DNA of 64,000 nucleotides from Hydrangea macrophylla (GCA_033977485.1 CM066982.1:33706218-33770217), one strand, 5' to 3'. Counted from the first letter of the stretch, positions 20,409 to 32,112 are shown. The notes: a model not told the origin generated them from the letters alone. Numbers and translations are program-made.

Positions 20409-23260
20409 AATAAAGCATCTACAAGTTCTGTTTACATGCTCTCTTGTGTGAATTTTTGGCATGCTCGTCTGTGTCACGTCAACAGTAGATATGTTGGCAC
20501 AATGAGTCAATTAGGATTAACTTCAAAGCTGAACAAAAGTTTTGAAAAATGTGAAACATGTAGCAAAGCCAAAATTACTAAACGGCCTCATAGAAGTGTA
20601 GAAAGGAGCACCGAATTGCTTGAGTTAATTCACAGTGATCTTTGTGAATTTGAAGGAAAATTAACTCGTGGGGAAAATAGATATATTATCACTTTTATGA
20701 AAATACTTTTGCTCATCCAAAATATAGTACACCAATGCTCACCCAAGCATCCCATTGGCCAATGCAGTGGGACCAAGGATTAAACAAATTAACATTTGTT
20801 TAATCCTGGGTCCCACTGCATTATTTGTTTAATCCTAGATCCCACTGCATTGGCCAATGGGCTGCTTAGGTGAGCATTGGTGCACCATATTCTGGGTGAG
20901 CAAAAATGCTTTCCACTTTTATTTATGATTTTTCCATATGCATATGTATATTTACTGAAAAATAAAAGTGATGCTTTTGATAAGTTCAAAGAATTCCTTC
21001 TTGAAGTGGAAAATCAATTCGATAAAAAGGTTAAAAGAATTAGAAGTGACAGAGGTCGTGAGTATGAATCCACTGGGTTCAACTCTTTTGTTCAGTCATT
21101 AGGAATTATCCATGAAACCACACTTCCATACTCACCTGCTTCTAATGGTGTGGCTGAAAGGAAAAATAGAACACTTATTGAAATGACTAATGCCATGTTG
21201 ATAGATTCAGGTGCACCCTCAAATCATTGGGGTGAAGCGGTGTTAACTGCTTGTTATGTCCTAAATTGTATGCCACACAAAAAGACTAAATTAACTCCAT
21301 TTGAGTTATGGAAAGGGCATAAGCCAAATTTAGGATATTTTAGAGTTTGGGGTTGTCTTGCCTATGTGAGACTACCTGACCCCAAAAGACCTAAACTGGG
21401 TGTAAGATATGCCACTTGTGTTTTTCTCGGTTATGCTTTACATAGTATAGCCTACAGATTTTAAGATATTGAAAACAATGTAACATTTGAATCAGGGGAC
21501 GCTATTTTTCATGAAGAAAAATTTCCCTTTAAATTGAGAATTAGTGGGGGTCAAGAAGAAGTGCCTTTAGAACCTAACTCTTCTATTACTCTTTACAAAA
21601 CCAAGAAACTTCTGATTTTGAACCTAGGCGAAATAAAAGAGGAAGAATTGAAAAAGATTATGGCCCTGACTATCATGTTTTCAATATTGATGAAAATCCT
21701 ATCTCTTTGACAAAAGCATTACTTCAAATGACGCTATTTTTTGGAAGAGGCTGTAAATGATGAAATTGACTCGCTAGTTTCTAATAAAACATGGAAACTA
21801 GTAGATTTACCACCAGGCTATAAAACTATTGGCTGTAAATGGGTCCTTAGAAAAATTTTTAAACCGGATGGAACTGTAGACAAGTACAAGGCTAGACTTG
21901 TTGCAAAAGGTTATAAACAAAAGGAATACCTTGATTTCTTTGATACATTTTCTCCGGTTACTAGAGTGACATCCATTAGACTGCTCATTGCAGTCGCTGC
22001 GATATATGATTTACAAATTCATCAAATGGATGTAAAAACTGCATTTTTAAATGGGGACTTAGATGAGGAAATTTATATGGACCAACCTGAGGGGTTCATT
22101 GAGCCTGGGCAAGAAAACAAAGTGTACAAACTTACTAAATCGCTATATAGCTTAAAGCAGGCACCTAAACAGTGGCATGGAAAATTTTATTCATGTATGA
22201 TTGAAAATGGTTTCAAATCAAACGAGTGTGATAAATGTATCTACACTAAATCTTTTGAAAATTCACATGTTATTATTAGGCTCTATGTTGATGATATGTT
22301 GATCTTTGGCTCTAATTTGCATATTATTAATGAGACCAAAAATATGCTTAGTAGCCATTTTGATATGAAAGATCTTGGTGAGGCTAATATAATTTTGGGA
22401 ATAAAAATTACAAAAACATGTGATGGTATTTTACTTGATCAGTCACGGTACATTGAGAAAATATTGACAAAGTTTAACTTTGCAAATTGCAAGCATGTGA
22501 CTACTCCTTTTGATTCTAGTGTTCACTTATTTCCTATCAAAAGTGGAAAAGGAAATTATTAATCAAAAGGAATATGCTAGCATGATTGGCAGTTTGCATT
22601 ATGCAATTGACTGTACTAGACCTGACATCGCCTATGCAGTGGGGGTACTTAGCAGATTTACTAGCAAGCTAGGTATGGATCATTGGCTAGCCATGCAATG
22701 TGTAATGAAATATTTAGTTGGTACCAAAAATTATGGCTTGTTGTATAAAAAGTATCCTGCTGTTCTTTAAGGTTATAGTGATGCCGATTGGAATACTTTG
22801 TCAGGTTACTCTATCTCTACCACTGCTTATATTTTCACTTTGGGTGGTGGTGCTATATGTTGGAAATCTAAGAAACAAACGATGATTGCTAATTCTACTA
22901 TGGAAGCTAAAGTGAGGAAGAAAACTGGTTAAGGGACTTGTTATTTGAAATTCGACTTTGGAAAAAACCTATCCCACCTATATCATTTCATTGTGATAGC
23001 ACTGCTGCGATTGGTAGAGTGAGAAGCCGTTATTACAACAGTATATCCAGACCTATAAGGAGAAAACACAGTACTGTGAGATCATATTTGAGTAGTGGCA
23101 TCATTAATGTGGATTATATTAAATCCACTGATAATCTGACAGATCTATTAACTAAGGCCTTAGCAAGAGAAAGGGTCAGGAGCACATCGAGGGGGATGGG
23201 GTTAAAGCCCATAAATTCAAGAGCCACATATGAGGATACCCCACCCGGTGACCAGAGATC
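20409..23260 (+). pseudogene. Copia-A GAG-pre-integrase, integrase, RT, RNase H (fragment 4 of 4)
   Basis: The rest of the Copia-A polyprotein. 20413-20690: pre-integrase zinc region (FWHARLCHVN, CETCSKAKITKR) and integrase start (LIHSDLCEF). The MITE 20699-20913 interrupts here. 20935-21464: integrase core (IRSDRGREYES, GVAERKNRTLIEM). A stop at 21462 and small shifts follow. 21741-22562: reverse transcriptase ([31 protein letters not shown]). 22510-22770 and 22790-23170: RNase H (DADWNTLSGYS, CDSTAAIGRV, TDNLTDLLTKAL), with the usual TEAE replaced by MEAKV and a break. Several stops and frameshifts make it dead. Its 3' end runs into a ~560-bp untranslated region and the polypurine tract at 23818-23828. 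Confidence 0.92.
20699..20913. mobile_element. Mutator-type MITE (family 1) in Copia-A integrase
   Basis: 215 bp, near-perfect palindromic ends (GAAAATACTTTTGCTCATCC against GAAAGCATTTTTGCTCACCC inverted), 9-bp TSD CACTTTTAT (20690-20698 and 20914-20922). It is the same family as 44764-44968: both share CCCATTGGCCAATGCAGTGG arms. The 9-bp TSD is typical of Mutator-like elements. Confidence 0.88.
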
Positions 23261-23828
23261 CTGAGATCTGGGTTCAATGGGAAAAACGAATCATAAGGTG
23301 GTCGTAAGAAATGCACTATTTTTAAAATTAAAAAAATAAAAAAGTTTCTTTTTATTTTTTATTTTGAGGCCCTATCCCTATGATGTGAGTGCATTTATCC
23401 TGTAATGTGTGGAGGTTGAGTTGTTATAAACTCTTAATGAGTATCTGTAGCTCTTATGAGTGGGGTGTCAGAATTACACGAGCACCCTCGATAGATTTCA
23501 CCTATGTGAACATGAGGGTGGGGCCGCTCTCTATGAGAATTGGGCTTATTCTCAAATACGTTCATGAGACTGGGATCAGCACAAGGCCATAATGTGCTAG
23601 CTATGAAAGCTTATGTCAACACCTGGATGATTACGTGTAAGCAGTAATACTTTATTTTCCTGAAGCAGTCAAAGTTCAAGTCAAAGACCACTCTGGCTCT
23701 GAAGTAGAGGTTGTTGTTTCACTAAGTGAAGGTTTAATGCAGAGCACACCTTTATGATGCATGATTATCCCTCTTTGGCTGGTCACTCTCTAATGCGTTA
23801 AAATTTAATATTAAAATGAGTGGGGGAA
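23261..23828 (+). other. Copia-A 3' untranslated region and polypurine tract
   Basis: Non-coding tail between RNase H and the 3' LTR. The polypurine tract GAGTGGGGGAA (23818-23828) directly abuts the LTR start TGTTGTAAC. Confidence 0.8.
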
Positions 23829-24436
23829 TGTTGTAACATTTGAATATTAATTGCATGAGTTAAACATTAAATTGAGTCATAAATATGTTACTTAGTCTAA
23901 GTGATTCTATAAACATATTTTATAACATGTGAAGAATTAAAACTCTAATAACTAACTTCCCTTAAATGAAGTATGCTTATTAATATTCTTAACTCCCTTT
24001 TGTGATTAATTGAACTCTTGAATTGGATATTAGCTACCTATAAATAGTGCTCAAATCCACATCCGTATCAATCAACTCAACACACAAAACACATATAACA
24101 ATATGAGAAGTTTAATACTCTCATAAAGAGAGAGATAGAGTACTTGAAAGCCAAAGAATTGTGTTTTATTTTGTGAAGCTTTGGGCTCAATCTCTTGTCC
24201 AGAGTTGATCAGAGCCAAACGACAAAACAGTCAGGCAGTTGTATCCTGGAGGCGACAAGTCAGAGAGAATGTCTACTGCCCCGGTTCTAAGGCGTTGCCA
24301 ACCGTACAGAGCTTGAATCTCCATAAAGAGAGCGAGACATCTGTGCCTCGGCCTGATTTGTTTTGTGTATTACTCAATTGTAATTTTCATTTTATTAATT
24401 GTACTTTTTTTAATATTTAGTGCAATTTCACTAACA
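23829..24436 (+). repeat. Copia-A 3' LTR (complete)
   Basis: 608 bp, starts TGTTGTAACA and ends CACTAACA. TATA box CTATAAATAG near 24040. It matches 622-1195 throughout except for indels and SNPs. Confidence 0.9.
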
Positions 24437-24966
24437 AAAAGTTAAAAAGATTGAGAGAAAAAACACAAAATTATTTCCCTTATAATGTTTTCTAGTTGTT
24501 CTCCATGCTAAAAAAATATTAGAAATTTTAAAATGGGAAATGCTAACTTACAACAAATAAAAAAAAAATACACATTTTTTGAACACAGATGTCCAATGCC
24601 AGCTCATTTATGTGAGGGTTTCAAAGTAATTTTACAAATTAACTTATTTGTGAAATTACTCTATTATCCTTATTTTAATGATATCCATTTAAAATTTAAA
24701 CACCATGCTATTCTACAACTTTCGTATTGTACGTAAGAGAGCAGTCCCTTTAAAAAATATCTTAAGAAATACGAAAAGAAAGTGACTCAAAAAATTCAAA
24801 AATTTCATTTCACTTCAAGTCTATTTTCTTTCCTTCCTCCTTATTTTCCTCATAAGTTATTTTCCTTATTAACTAAATAAAAAAAATGTTTTCTTTTGTG
24901 CTCTCTTTTCTCTTTCTTGCTGAATCTATGAACTAATCACAGCCTTAGTAGATTTCATCACTGGCC
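24437..24966. other. Intergenic, AT-rich, nothing recognised
   Basis: No ORF with protein-like composition and no repeat structure noticed. Many homopolymer A/T runs. Confidence 0.5.
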
Positions 24967-24975
24967 TTAGATATA

Positions 24976-25154
24976 GGGTAATGCTATTGTGAGGAGCTTC
25001 TCACATGAGAAAAGACGGGTTTTAACCGTTGAATGAGCATCTAACCAGCTTGAAACGAAAGATTTGGAGAAAGGGAAGTGGCAATGGCTAGATGCTCATC
25101 CAACGGTTAAAATCCGCCTTCTCATGTGAGAAGCTTCTCACAATAGCATTACCC
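24976..25154. mobile_element. Mutator-type MITE (family 2)
   Basis: 179 bp. Terminal inverted repeats begin GGGTAATGCTATTGTGAG and continue for ~36 bp (through CTTCTCACATGAGAA). TSD TTAGATATA / TTAAATATA (9 bp, one mismatch) at 24967-24975 and 25155-25163. Non-coding. Confidence 0.85.
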
Positions 25155-25345
25155 TTAAATATATAACCTCACTTGTTGCATTTGCTAATAAAGAGAGTTG
25201 TAGACTCAGATGTCTCTCACTTTGACTTCTTCTCGGATATGTCCTATCTTACTCAATATTGATAGCTGATGAGTGGTTGTGCTGGGAAATATAGACGAGA
25301 GATTGATCTACGATTAATTTAGTATTTTAATATGCATAAAACAAA

Positions 25346-25525
25346 TTTTTTTTTTGTTGATGGCAAAGCACTCAAAGGTGTCATGCACACACGCAGGCGG
25401 GGTCACAGACCCACAACCCAACAAGTCCCAAAGGGCAAACTCCCAAAGAGAGTGACTCCCATAGGAGTCGAACCCTGACCTCCCCCATGAGAGAAGTCAG
25501 TCATACCAACTAGGTTACAAGACAG
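25346..25525 (-). mobile_element. tRNA-derived SINE
   Basis: On the minus strand a Pol III box A (TAACCTAGTTGG, 25506-25517) is followed ~32 bp later by box B (GGTTCGACTCC, 25464-25474), as in tRNA genes. A ~110-bp unrelated body and an A-rich tail (minus strand, ~25346-25355) follow. There is no tRNA fold end to end, so it is a SINE and not a tRNA gene. TSDs were not resolved in the A/T-rich flanks. Confidence 0.6.
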
Positions 25526-25648
25526 TGATTTTTTCTTCTTCCTTTGAACTGGTAAACTTTTGACTTTCAGAGTATGTTTGGGATACTGATGAGAGTAAAG
25601 GACTTGATTTGATTTAACTATTTTAAAAAATAATTTTTAAAAAACTTA

Positions 25649-25966
25649 GGGCTCGCATGGTAACATTTCCTGTTTTGAGTTTTCAGTTTTTTAAAAACGA
25701 AAACCAGTTTTGGTTTTTTTTTTTTGTGAAAAAAAAAACGAAAACTTGTTTGGTAACATTGTTGATTTTTTTTTTAAAAAAAAAAAAAAAACAAAAACAG
25801 GAAACTCAAAACGACTTTTTGGTGTTTTCATTTTTTACCCAAAATTTGAAAACGTTTTTTAAAAACAAAAAACAAAAACGTTACCAAACGAGTTTTCAAT
25901 TTTCGTTTTCTAAAAAACGAAAACAAAAACAGAAAACAGAAAACGACAACGTTACCAAACGAGCCA
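25649..25966. mobile_element. Tourist/Harbinger-like MITE
   Basis: 318 bp with inverted ends GGGCTCGCATGGTAAC / TGGCTCGTTTGGTAAC (inverted) and TTA on both sides (25646-25648 and 25967-25969), the TSD of PIF/Harbinger-type elements. The interior is a long imperfect palindrome of AAAAACGAAAAC-type sequence, so the frames across it are meaningless. A hAT relationship is possible, because the ends are of a common type and a 3-bp TSD is weak evidence. Confidence 0.5.
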
Positions 25967-25969
25967 TTA

Positions 25970-26611
25970 ACATTTGGTATTGATATGGGAATTAGAAGAT
26001 TTTGTAAAACCAAACTAAAAATGTTTTAAATGTTTGGTATAACTTTTACAAAAAAAAGCATGAGTCTGCTTCTTTCAAATTAATATCTTTTTTTTTTTAG
26101 CTTAAAGTTAATTTTATTTTTTAAAAGGTGTAAATAAACACACCGAAAAATTTCAATGATGGATTATGATCTTAAGTAATTGGTTACCAAATAGAAACCA
26201 AGGGTCTGTTCGGCAACTCATTAATTCTAATAATTTAGGTGCATCCTAATTCTCATTCTTTATTTGGTTCTTCTGAAAACCAATTCATCACCTTAGTTTG
26301 ATAAGAACCTGTTTTAAGGGTCAGATTTAGCAGGCTATCCTACGCAATAAAAAATCATTTATCAAATACTTAAATTTAGAAAACCACTACACTTATAAAC
26401 CGCACAACCGATTCTTTACCTTCCCAAATAGCTTGTTAGTCTGAAACAAAGAGCAATATTGCCATGGGTCAAATATCACAATAGTACAAAAACTTTAAGT
26501 TATCTAATCACATTCCATTCAAACCACCCAGACAAATCACAACATCAACATGAAAGACCCCAAAACACAGAGGTACCCCAACGATATATATCTTACATAT
26601 ATAGTACATAC
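25970..26611. other. Intergenic, 3' flank of the TBL gene
   Basis: AT-rich and non-coding. No AATAAA-like signal is clear within ~70 bp downstream of the TBL stop (minus strand). A GGGTCTGTTCGGCAACTC near 26202 resembles a MITE end, but no partner end was found. Confidence 0.45.
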
Positions 26612-29528
26612 TTAAAGTAAAGCACTTAACATCTCATTCCAAACATCAGGTACCCCAGGAAGGCACCAATGACTACAGTCAGATGTGTAGTCTCTTAGGT
26701 GTTGCTTCTCTTCTTGGCCCATTGCTCTAGCATATACAGAAGGATGACCATCTCTCCTAAGGGCGGACATTGTTGTTATATCTTGTAAATATACTGGAAA
26801 TCTCATCCTCCTCAACACCTCTTTTACCACTTGCATTTGTGGGGGAACATGAGAGTGACTGGAAAACCCTAGTGGTTCTCTTTGATTGTAGCATTTCCAA
26901 CCATTTTCCCTGCCCAAAAACAAAAACAAAAACAAACTCAAGTTATATGAAGGCATGTAAAAATGTTCTACCCGGCCCCGGCCCAAACCAGCTGATCAGT
27001 CGGGCTTGTGTGGCGCTCGCACCATCCTCGTGGGTTGAGTCAGTCTCAACAACGCCCATGTCCTACTGAGGGCTTGGGCTAGCCGGGCCTAGGTGCAACA
27101 TCGAAGGATTGGGGGGATTGGCCGTGGATGGGTGCGGCCCTTAATTAGGGGAGAGTTATCTAGGTCGGGCAGGCCCATTTCGATCTTTGGACCTCCTAAT
27201 GGGGTTGGGTCCAATTGACACTCCTGCACTAATCCTATTCGTACAGTTACACCAAGTAATTGTATTGATATAGAGTGACGCACCAGTTTTCCGTACTCAT
27301 TTACATGTTTTTTGAAATATAATGATATTTACCATATTTACCTGAAGTTAGTAAATGAAACTGAATTTTAATTTTGATAACTCACGGGACGTGGTGCGAG
27401 TTGGCCATTGTACCATGATAGTATGACGGCGTTGTGAGTCCTGTGTGTCGACTTTAAGTTTTTCGGTGGCCGATATAAGCTAACTCCTAAAATGGAACCC
27501 CTTTATACACAGACTTGATTTGTAATGAATAATTACCTAAAATACTAAGCAATGATTGGGACTTTCAATCCCTAAAAGAAGTTAAAAAAAAAAAAACTCA
27601 GGATCGATCCTCAGTGATGACCCGAAAAACTTCTTCTATGCATACATGCATGAAAGGTAAGTACATAACACACATGCATAGTATGCGAGGATTAGATGTA
27701 CACAACTAGCTTGCTAGATCTGTACGGTAATATATATGCAGTGGAAAATTCATCAAAATTACCTGTTATGCCGGGGGGACATGCTTCGGAAAATGACTCG
27801 GGTTGTGCGAGGGTCTAAATGTAAATCTACCCATCTACCCCATGTTGTGAGTCCTTTTTGGTAGGCAACCATTGGATTCATCTTTCTGTACATATTGTTT
27901 CCCTCCATGAGGTAGTCCCACCTGAAATCAAATCTCATTTCAATCGATTCAATTTTCTTTGGAAACCAAACACAAATTAAATATAGGGACTATTTAGTAC
28001 ACCTTCTGCTTCTGCGATAGAAAAGCAAAAAACTGCTTTTGGGCCGATATCACAAATTTCTAATATTAACTTAGAATTTTTTTTGTAGAATCTGGATATC
28101 TAAGCAATTTTCTTTTTTACTTTTTCGAGTTCCACATTAATTACCTATTATCTCCCCAAAAAAAATTACAAAAGTGGGGCTATAGTAAAGGAAGGAAGAG
28201 TGAGATTCAACTTACGAACTCCATTTGTCAGAGTGAGTCCACCAATGAGCCGAATCAAACACAAGAACATCAACTCCTCTCCAATACTTTGCATTCTCTT
28301 CTATCAAATCCAAATGTAAAATTCTCGCGTTTCCTTGTCCTTTATTCAATTCCACCAGAAATGGCGCCCAACTGAACTCAATTGATGTCTCAAAATCCTG
28401 TAACAATTTTAATTTATTACATTTACTTAATAGGGTGTTTGGAGACTATTTTTAAAAAGCTATGAATTGAAGCTTATTAAAAGAAAGCAATTTTTTTTAA
28501 AAAAAAATTAGAAAGGACTAAATATTTTAAAAAGATCTAAAAAAAAACAAGAAATTTAACAGTCACAACTTTTCAAACAATCAATTATAGGCGAATATTA
28601 GTGGGCCAAAAAAAGCTACCCCAAACGAGCTCTGGATGAAATGATATTTTCTAGTATGCTTTAGTGTACTTGTGAGAGTATTATGTATCACATACGCCTG
28701 CTTAATAATGCTAACCTACTATCAATTTAATTATCTTAGGACCCTTTACGAAGGTGACATAGAATTGAAAAATGTTCCTTCTAAACTCATGTTGTAGGAT
28801 TGCGGGACTTTTTTTTTTTTTTGATACTTATTGCAGGACTTTTTAATATAAATATATGATATAGCTATGCATTTATGAAAGTTTTACCAAGGCATGGAAG
28901 GACATGGAAGGGCCACTATAGGTTACTCCCTTTCTTTCGGCTGGAATAACTGATTGGACTAAGCAGACAAGAGACTCCCATTGATTCCTCATAATAGAAT
29001 CACCCACAAGCATTATTCGTTTACTTCTCATGTTTCCAAGAAATTTCAATGCATCAAACCTGAATCACCAAAACAATTAAAACCATACTAAGGCACTAAT
29101 AAATATTATATATAAATATGCAATATGTGTGTAATGTGTGTGCAGTGGGCATGCATGCTACATTTTTAAATTTTGTACCTTGGAATTGAACAACCATTTG
29201 GCTTCCACTTCCACTTTTCATAGTCCAAATCGGGTCGCCCATTTTTCTGACAAGTAACCGCGGTACTAAGATACGGGCACCCCGAATCATAGAGAGGGTA
29301 AGATTGATCATACACCCATTGACCCGAAGACAAATCGCATCTTCTTCGTGACTCGTGCTGGCTCTGTATCATGTTTACATCGTCATCTTTTTCATCGAGC
29401 CATGACAACTCATCTAGCTCAAACTCTGAGGATTGGACAAAGAGAAAGCTCGAAGAGACAACGAAGAAGAAGAAGAAGAAGAACAAGTACTGCAAGAATT
29501 GAGATGAGTTGGGTTTTGGTTTAGCCAT
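26612..29528 (-). CDS. TRICHOME BIREFRINGENCE-LIKE (PMR5/TBL) protein, likely O-acetyltransferase
   Basis: Five exons on the minus strand: 29528-29179, 29059-28888, 28397-28216, 27921-27763, 26909-26612 (all introns GT...AG). They join in phase to 386 codons plus stop. Residues ~10-33 form a hydrophobic signal-anchor, as in Golgi type II TBL proteins. The TBL domain starts CDLSSGQWVYDQSYPLYDSG and runs to GCSIPRF. The PC-esterase domain has the catalytic GDS motif (GDSIMRNQWESL, exon 2), VLVFDSAHWWTHSD (exon 3), a SPRHN motif (exon 4) and the catalytic DCSHWCLPGVPD (DxxH) near the C-terminus. Family members O-acetylate wall polysaccharides such as xylan in the Golgi. The sequence looks closest to the TBL36/38 group, from memory only. 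No disruption is seen. Start chosen as the first ATG before the hydrophobic segment. Confidence 0.93.
26975..27240. repeat. GC-rich block in intron 4 of the TBL gene
   Basis: Intron 4 (26910-27762) is 853 bp, far longer than intron 1 (119 bp). It contains a GC-rich block (CCCGGCCCCGGCCCAAACC ... GGGCTAGCCGGGCCTAGG) unlike the surrounding AT-rich DNA. This is probably a degenerate transposon fragment; no ends or TSD were found. Confidence 0.35.
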
Positions 29529-29977
29529 TGAAGAAGCTAGAGAAAGGAGAAGATTGAAGAGTGAAAGGTCTAATGAAGGATTTTAAAAGTTCTAATAACA
29601 CTTTAAAAGTTGACTAAATTGTGTTACATTTCGGCATGACTTACGGTGATCAGATGGACCATGCAAGTGTCCTTTTTACTCATATACTAAGGTTTCTTGT
29701 AATTATAAGATGCCTATCTATGCTTCTTTTCTTTTTACTGTCGGTCATAATTAGAGGGAGACAAAAGGTAACTTTAGTCCCCGTGACATTCGGACTTCGC
29801 TTTAGAAATTATTATTCAATGGCCATGGACAGTACATTTATTTGATAGAGGTTTGTTCTTTCATTGGGTATTTTATTGGATGAGTAAGTGGGGTTTATAT
29901 ACTTATCCAATAATGAGATATTTAGGTGAGTAATTGTTGAATAAAACTTGGATGAGCAATTTTATTATCAATATAAA
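29529..29977. other. Upstream region of the TBL gene
   Basis: The ~40 bp before the start (minus strand) are pyrimidine-rich, as in many plant 5' UTRs. I see no convincing TATA box. The rest is AT-rich and non-coding. Confidence 0.4.
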
Positions 29978-30240
29978 CAGGGGCGGGAACCCTGCAAATT
30001 ATTTTAGAAGTTTGATTACATATCTGTAATTTGTATAATTTTAAAAAATATATTTTTACTCACTCCAAAATTGTTCACCCTCCTCTTTCATTGGTTTATG
30101 CAGTAGGGTCCAGTACTGTAAAATATTGGGGCACACTGCATTATATTAGCCAATGGGAGAGGAGGCCAGGGTGAGCAACCTTGGGGTGAGCAAAATAAAA
30201 ATTCGGGGGCCCCTGACTTGATTTTCTAGATCTGCCCCTG
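29978..30240. mobile_element. Possible hAT-like element interrupted by a MITE
   Basis: CAGGGGCGGG at 29978 and its inverse GCCCCTG at 30234-30240 (reading CAGGGGCAGATCTAGAAA on the minus strand) resemble hAT-type ends. No convincing 8-bp TSD is seen, so this is tentative. Confidence 0.3.
30051..30197. mobile_element. MITE related to family 1 (GCTCACCC ends)
   Basis: 147-bp inverted-repeat unit: TTTTACTCACTCC...GTTCACCCTCCTC on one side, and GGCCAGGGTGAGCAAC...GGGGTGAGCAAAA on the other, with CATTGG/CCAATG arms. The ends resemble the family-1 MITEs at 20699 and 44764, but the TSD is not resolved. Confidence 0.6.
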
Positions 30241-30509
30241 CATATTGGCACGTCCAATTTTTATTTTTTATTTTTAAGAAAGTAACGTTATGCTTCCTAA
30301 ATTTGGTTATAAAATGTTTTGTCAGTTATCTCACATGTAGTGGATGTGGTACTATCAATCAATAGTCTACCGGAGCATGTGGTATAATTGTTAATGTGAT
30401 TTGGGAACAAGATTTGGAAAGCATAGCATTACTCTTTACAAAATGGTTCATGCCTATATACAATTAAAACACTCATCGAGACAAACCGTAAGCCAAAGGA
30501 TTATAATAC

Positions 30510-30660
30510 GGGTAATTCTTGGGAAACAACTTTCACACAACCTTCAAAAACTTGTGTCTATCTCTCTCCTGTGCCACTGTGGGGTCCAATGACATCACAT
30601 GAGAGAGATAGATACGTGTTTTAAGAAGGTTGTATGAAAGTTGTGTTCCAAGAATTACTC
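30510..30660. mobile_element. Mutator-type MITE (family 3)
   Basis: 151 bp with inverted ends GGGTAATTCTTGG / GAGTAATTCTTGG, arms CACAACTTTCATACAACC, and a perfect 9-bp TSD TTATAATAC (30501-30509 and 30661-30669). Confidence 0.9.
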
Positions 30661-30669
30661 TTATAATAC

Positions 30670-31439
30670 GCAACCCCCCAAACTCTGACACAGGGCAAAA
30701 AAAACATCATACTAAAACTATAGTCTTTCTGATAAATAAAATATATATATATATATATATACTCGAAAATATGTTAAAGTAGATTCAAAAGAAATTGCCT
30801 CGGGGGCACTAGTTGCCCTTGAACCCCATGTGTCCTTGTTAGGTAACTTACCTAATAACTCGGTCTCCCAAGAGCAAATTCCTAGCTCCGCCCTAGAAAG
30901 AAAGAGAGACGTGTGTATTATTTTTTAAAAAAAATAAACTTATTTCTCCATCTGTCCCATATTAAGAGTCTCTCATTCATTGTTGTGAAAAAATCGACTT
31001 TCAATAATTTTCCGCCCTTCTTTTAAGATCAAAATTCCACTGTCACACGAAATGAAAAGTGGGAGAGTTTTCTATAATAAAGGTAAATTTGAAAAGTGTG
31101 TAGTTAAGCACAATGACTTTTAAATGGTATAACAACTCTTAATTTGGAGTAGACGATGTAGTTCATTTTCACCCCCAAAATATATATATATATATATATA
31201 TATAATAAAATAAAAATAGGCTCAATGAAGGAAATAGAAAAACGATTTTTTTTTTTTTTGGTTCTAGACTACACAACTACCCAGTTTGTAGGTCATACTC
31301 ATAATTTTGTCATGTTTGAAGGTCAAAAGGGTTAAAGAGATGATCATAACAATGCATGAAAAGTGTAACGTGAGCATGCTGTTACTAGGGATCTGCTAGT
31401 ATGATATCCTTCTCTCAAAATAAGTCAATTAAACTGATG
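30670..31439. other. Intergenic with (TA)n microsatellites
   Basis: (TA)n at ~30740-30762 and ~31181-31204, a poly-T run at ~31246-31259, otherwise AT-rich and non-coding. The segment near 30797-30895 (TTGCCTCGGGGGC ... CCTAGCTCCGCCC) looks like decayed transposon sequence, with no ends defined. Confidence 0.5.
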
Positions 31440-31444
31440 GCTAT

Positions 31445-32112
31445 TGATACACCTAAAATTGGCTATATCTTATGATCGAGCGGTTCAAATCAGCAGCTAG
31501 TCCATGCCCCGGGAAAATTATGCACAACTCCTCAGAAGCGTCAGCTCGAGCGGTTTATTCTACTCATCATCCCGAGCGGTTCATTCACGACCCGGCCAGC
31601 AAGTCGGGAAAACCGCACCTGCACATCCCGTCGCGGAAACAGTTCATCCGGGCCCACAGGCATGATCCCGAGCATTACAGGCAGTTTCCTACTCAAGCTA
31701 CAAGACTAATGGAAAGTGCACACTATTTCCTAATCCAATTAGGAAATTCCCATAATTAATGTCAATCTATATCAATAGGATTATATTTCCTTATCCATGT
31801 ATGAGTAGGTCTCTTACATCTATAAAAGAGACCTTTCACCTCTCATTGAAGGGGTGGCCAACTCTTTAGTCTACACAGCACCTCTATAAAATTCACCATT
31901 GTACGCATACACCCGGCCGGTATTACTGGGAGTGCCGCCTCTCTTTGTTGGCTCACCAGGCCCGCAGGTGATCTACTAGTGAACGTTCTCAGACACACCC
32001 GTTGACGTAGGTACCTTTATTAACAGGGCCGAACCAGATACAAAAAATAGTCTCTCACTCTCTCTCTCCTAAAATTGCTCTACTTTACTCTTACCAATTT
32101 CTGGCATCATCA
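31445..32112 (+). repeat. 5' LTR of the gag-only element
   Basis: 668 bp, TG...CA, TATAAAAG at 31821-31828, followed directly by the primer-binding site at 32113. Confidence 0.9.

Noticed and set aside
25460..25525. Possible tRNA gene from boxes A and B
   Set aside because: There is no full cloverleaf or acceptor stem; the structure and A-rich tail fit a SINE.
25657..25983. 108-aa Lys/Phe-rich ORF
   Set aside because: It lies entirely within the palindromic A/T-rich MITE 25649-25966.
28420..28620. Possible hAT-type MITE in intron 2 of the TBL gene (GGGTGTTTGG ... CCCCAAACGAGC)
   Set aside because: The ends match for only a few bases and no duplication was found.
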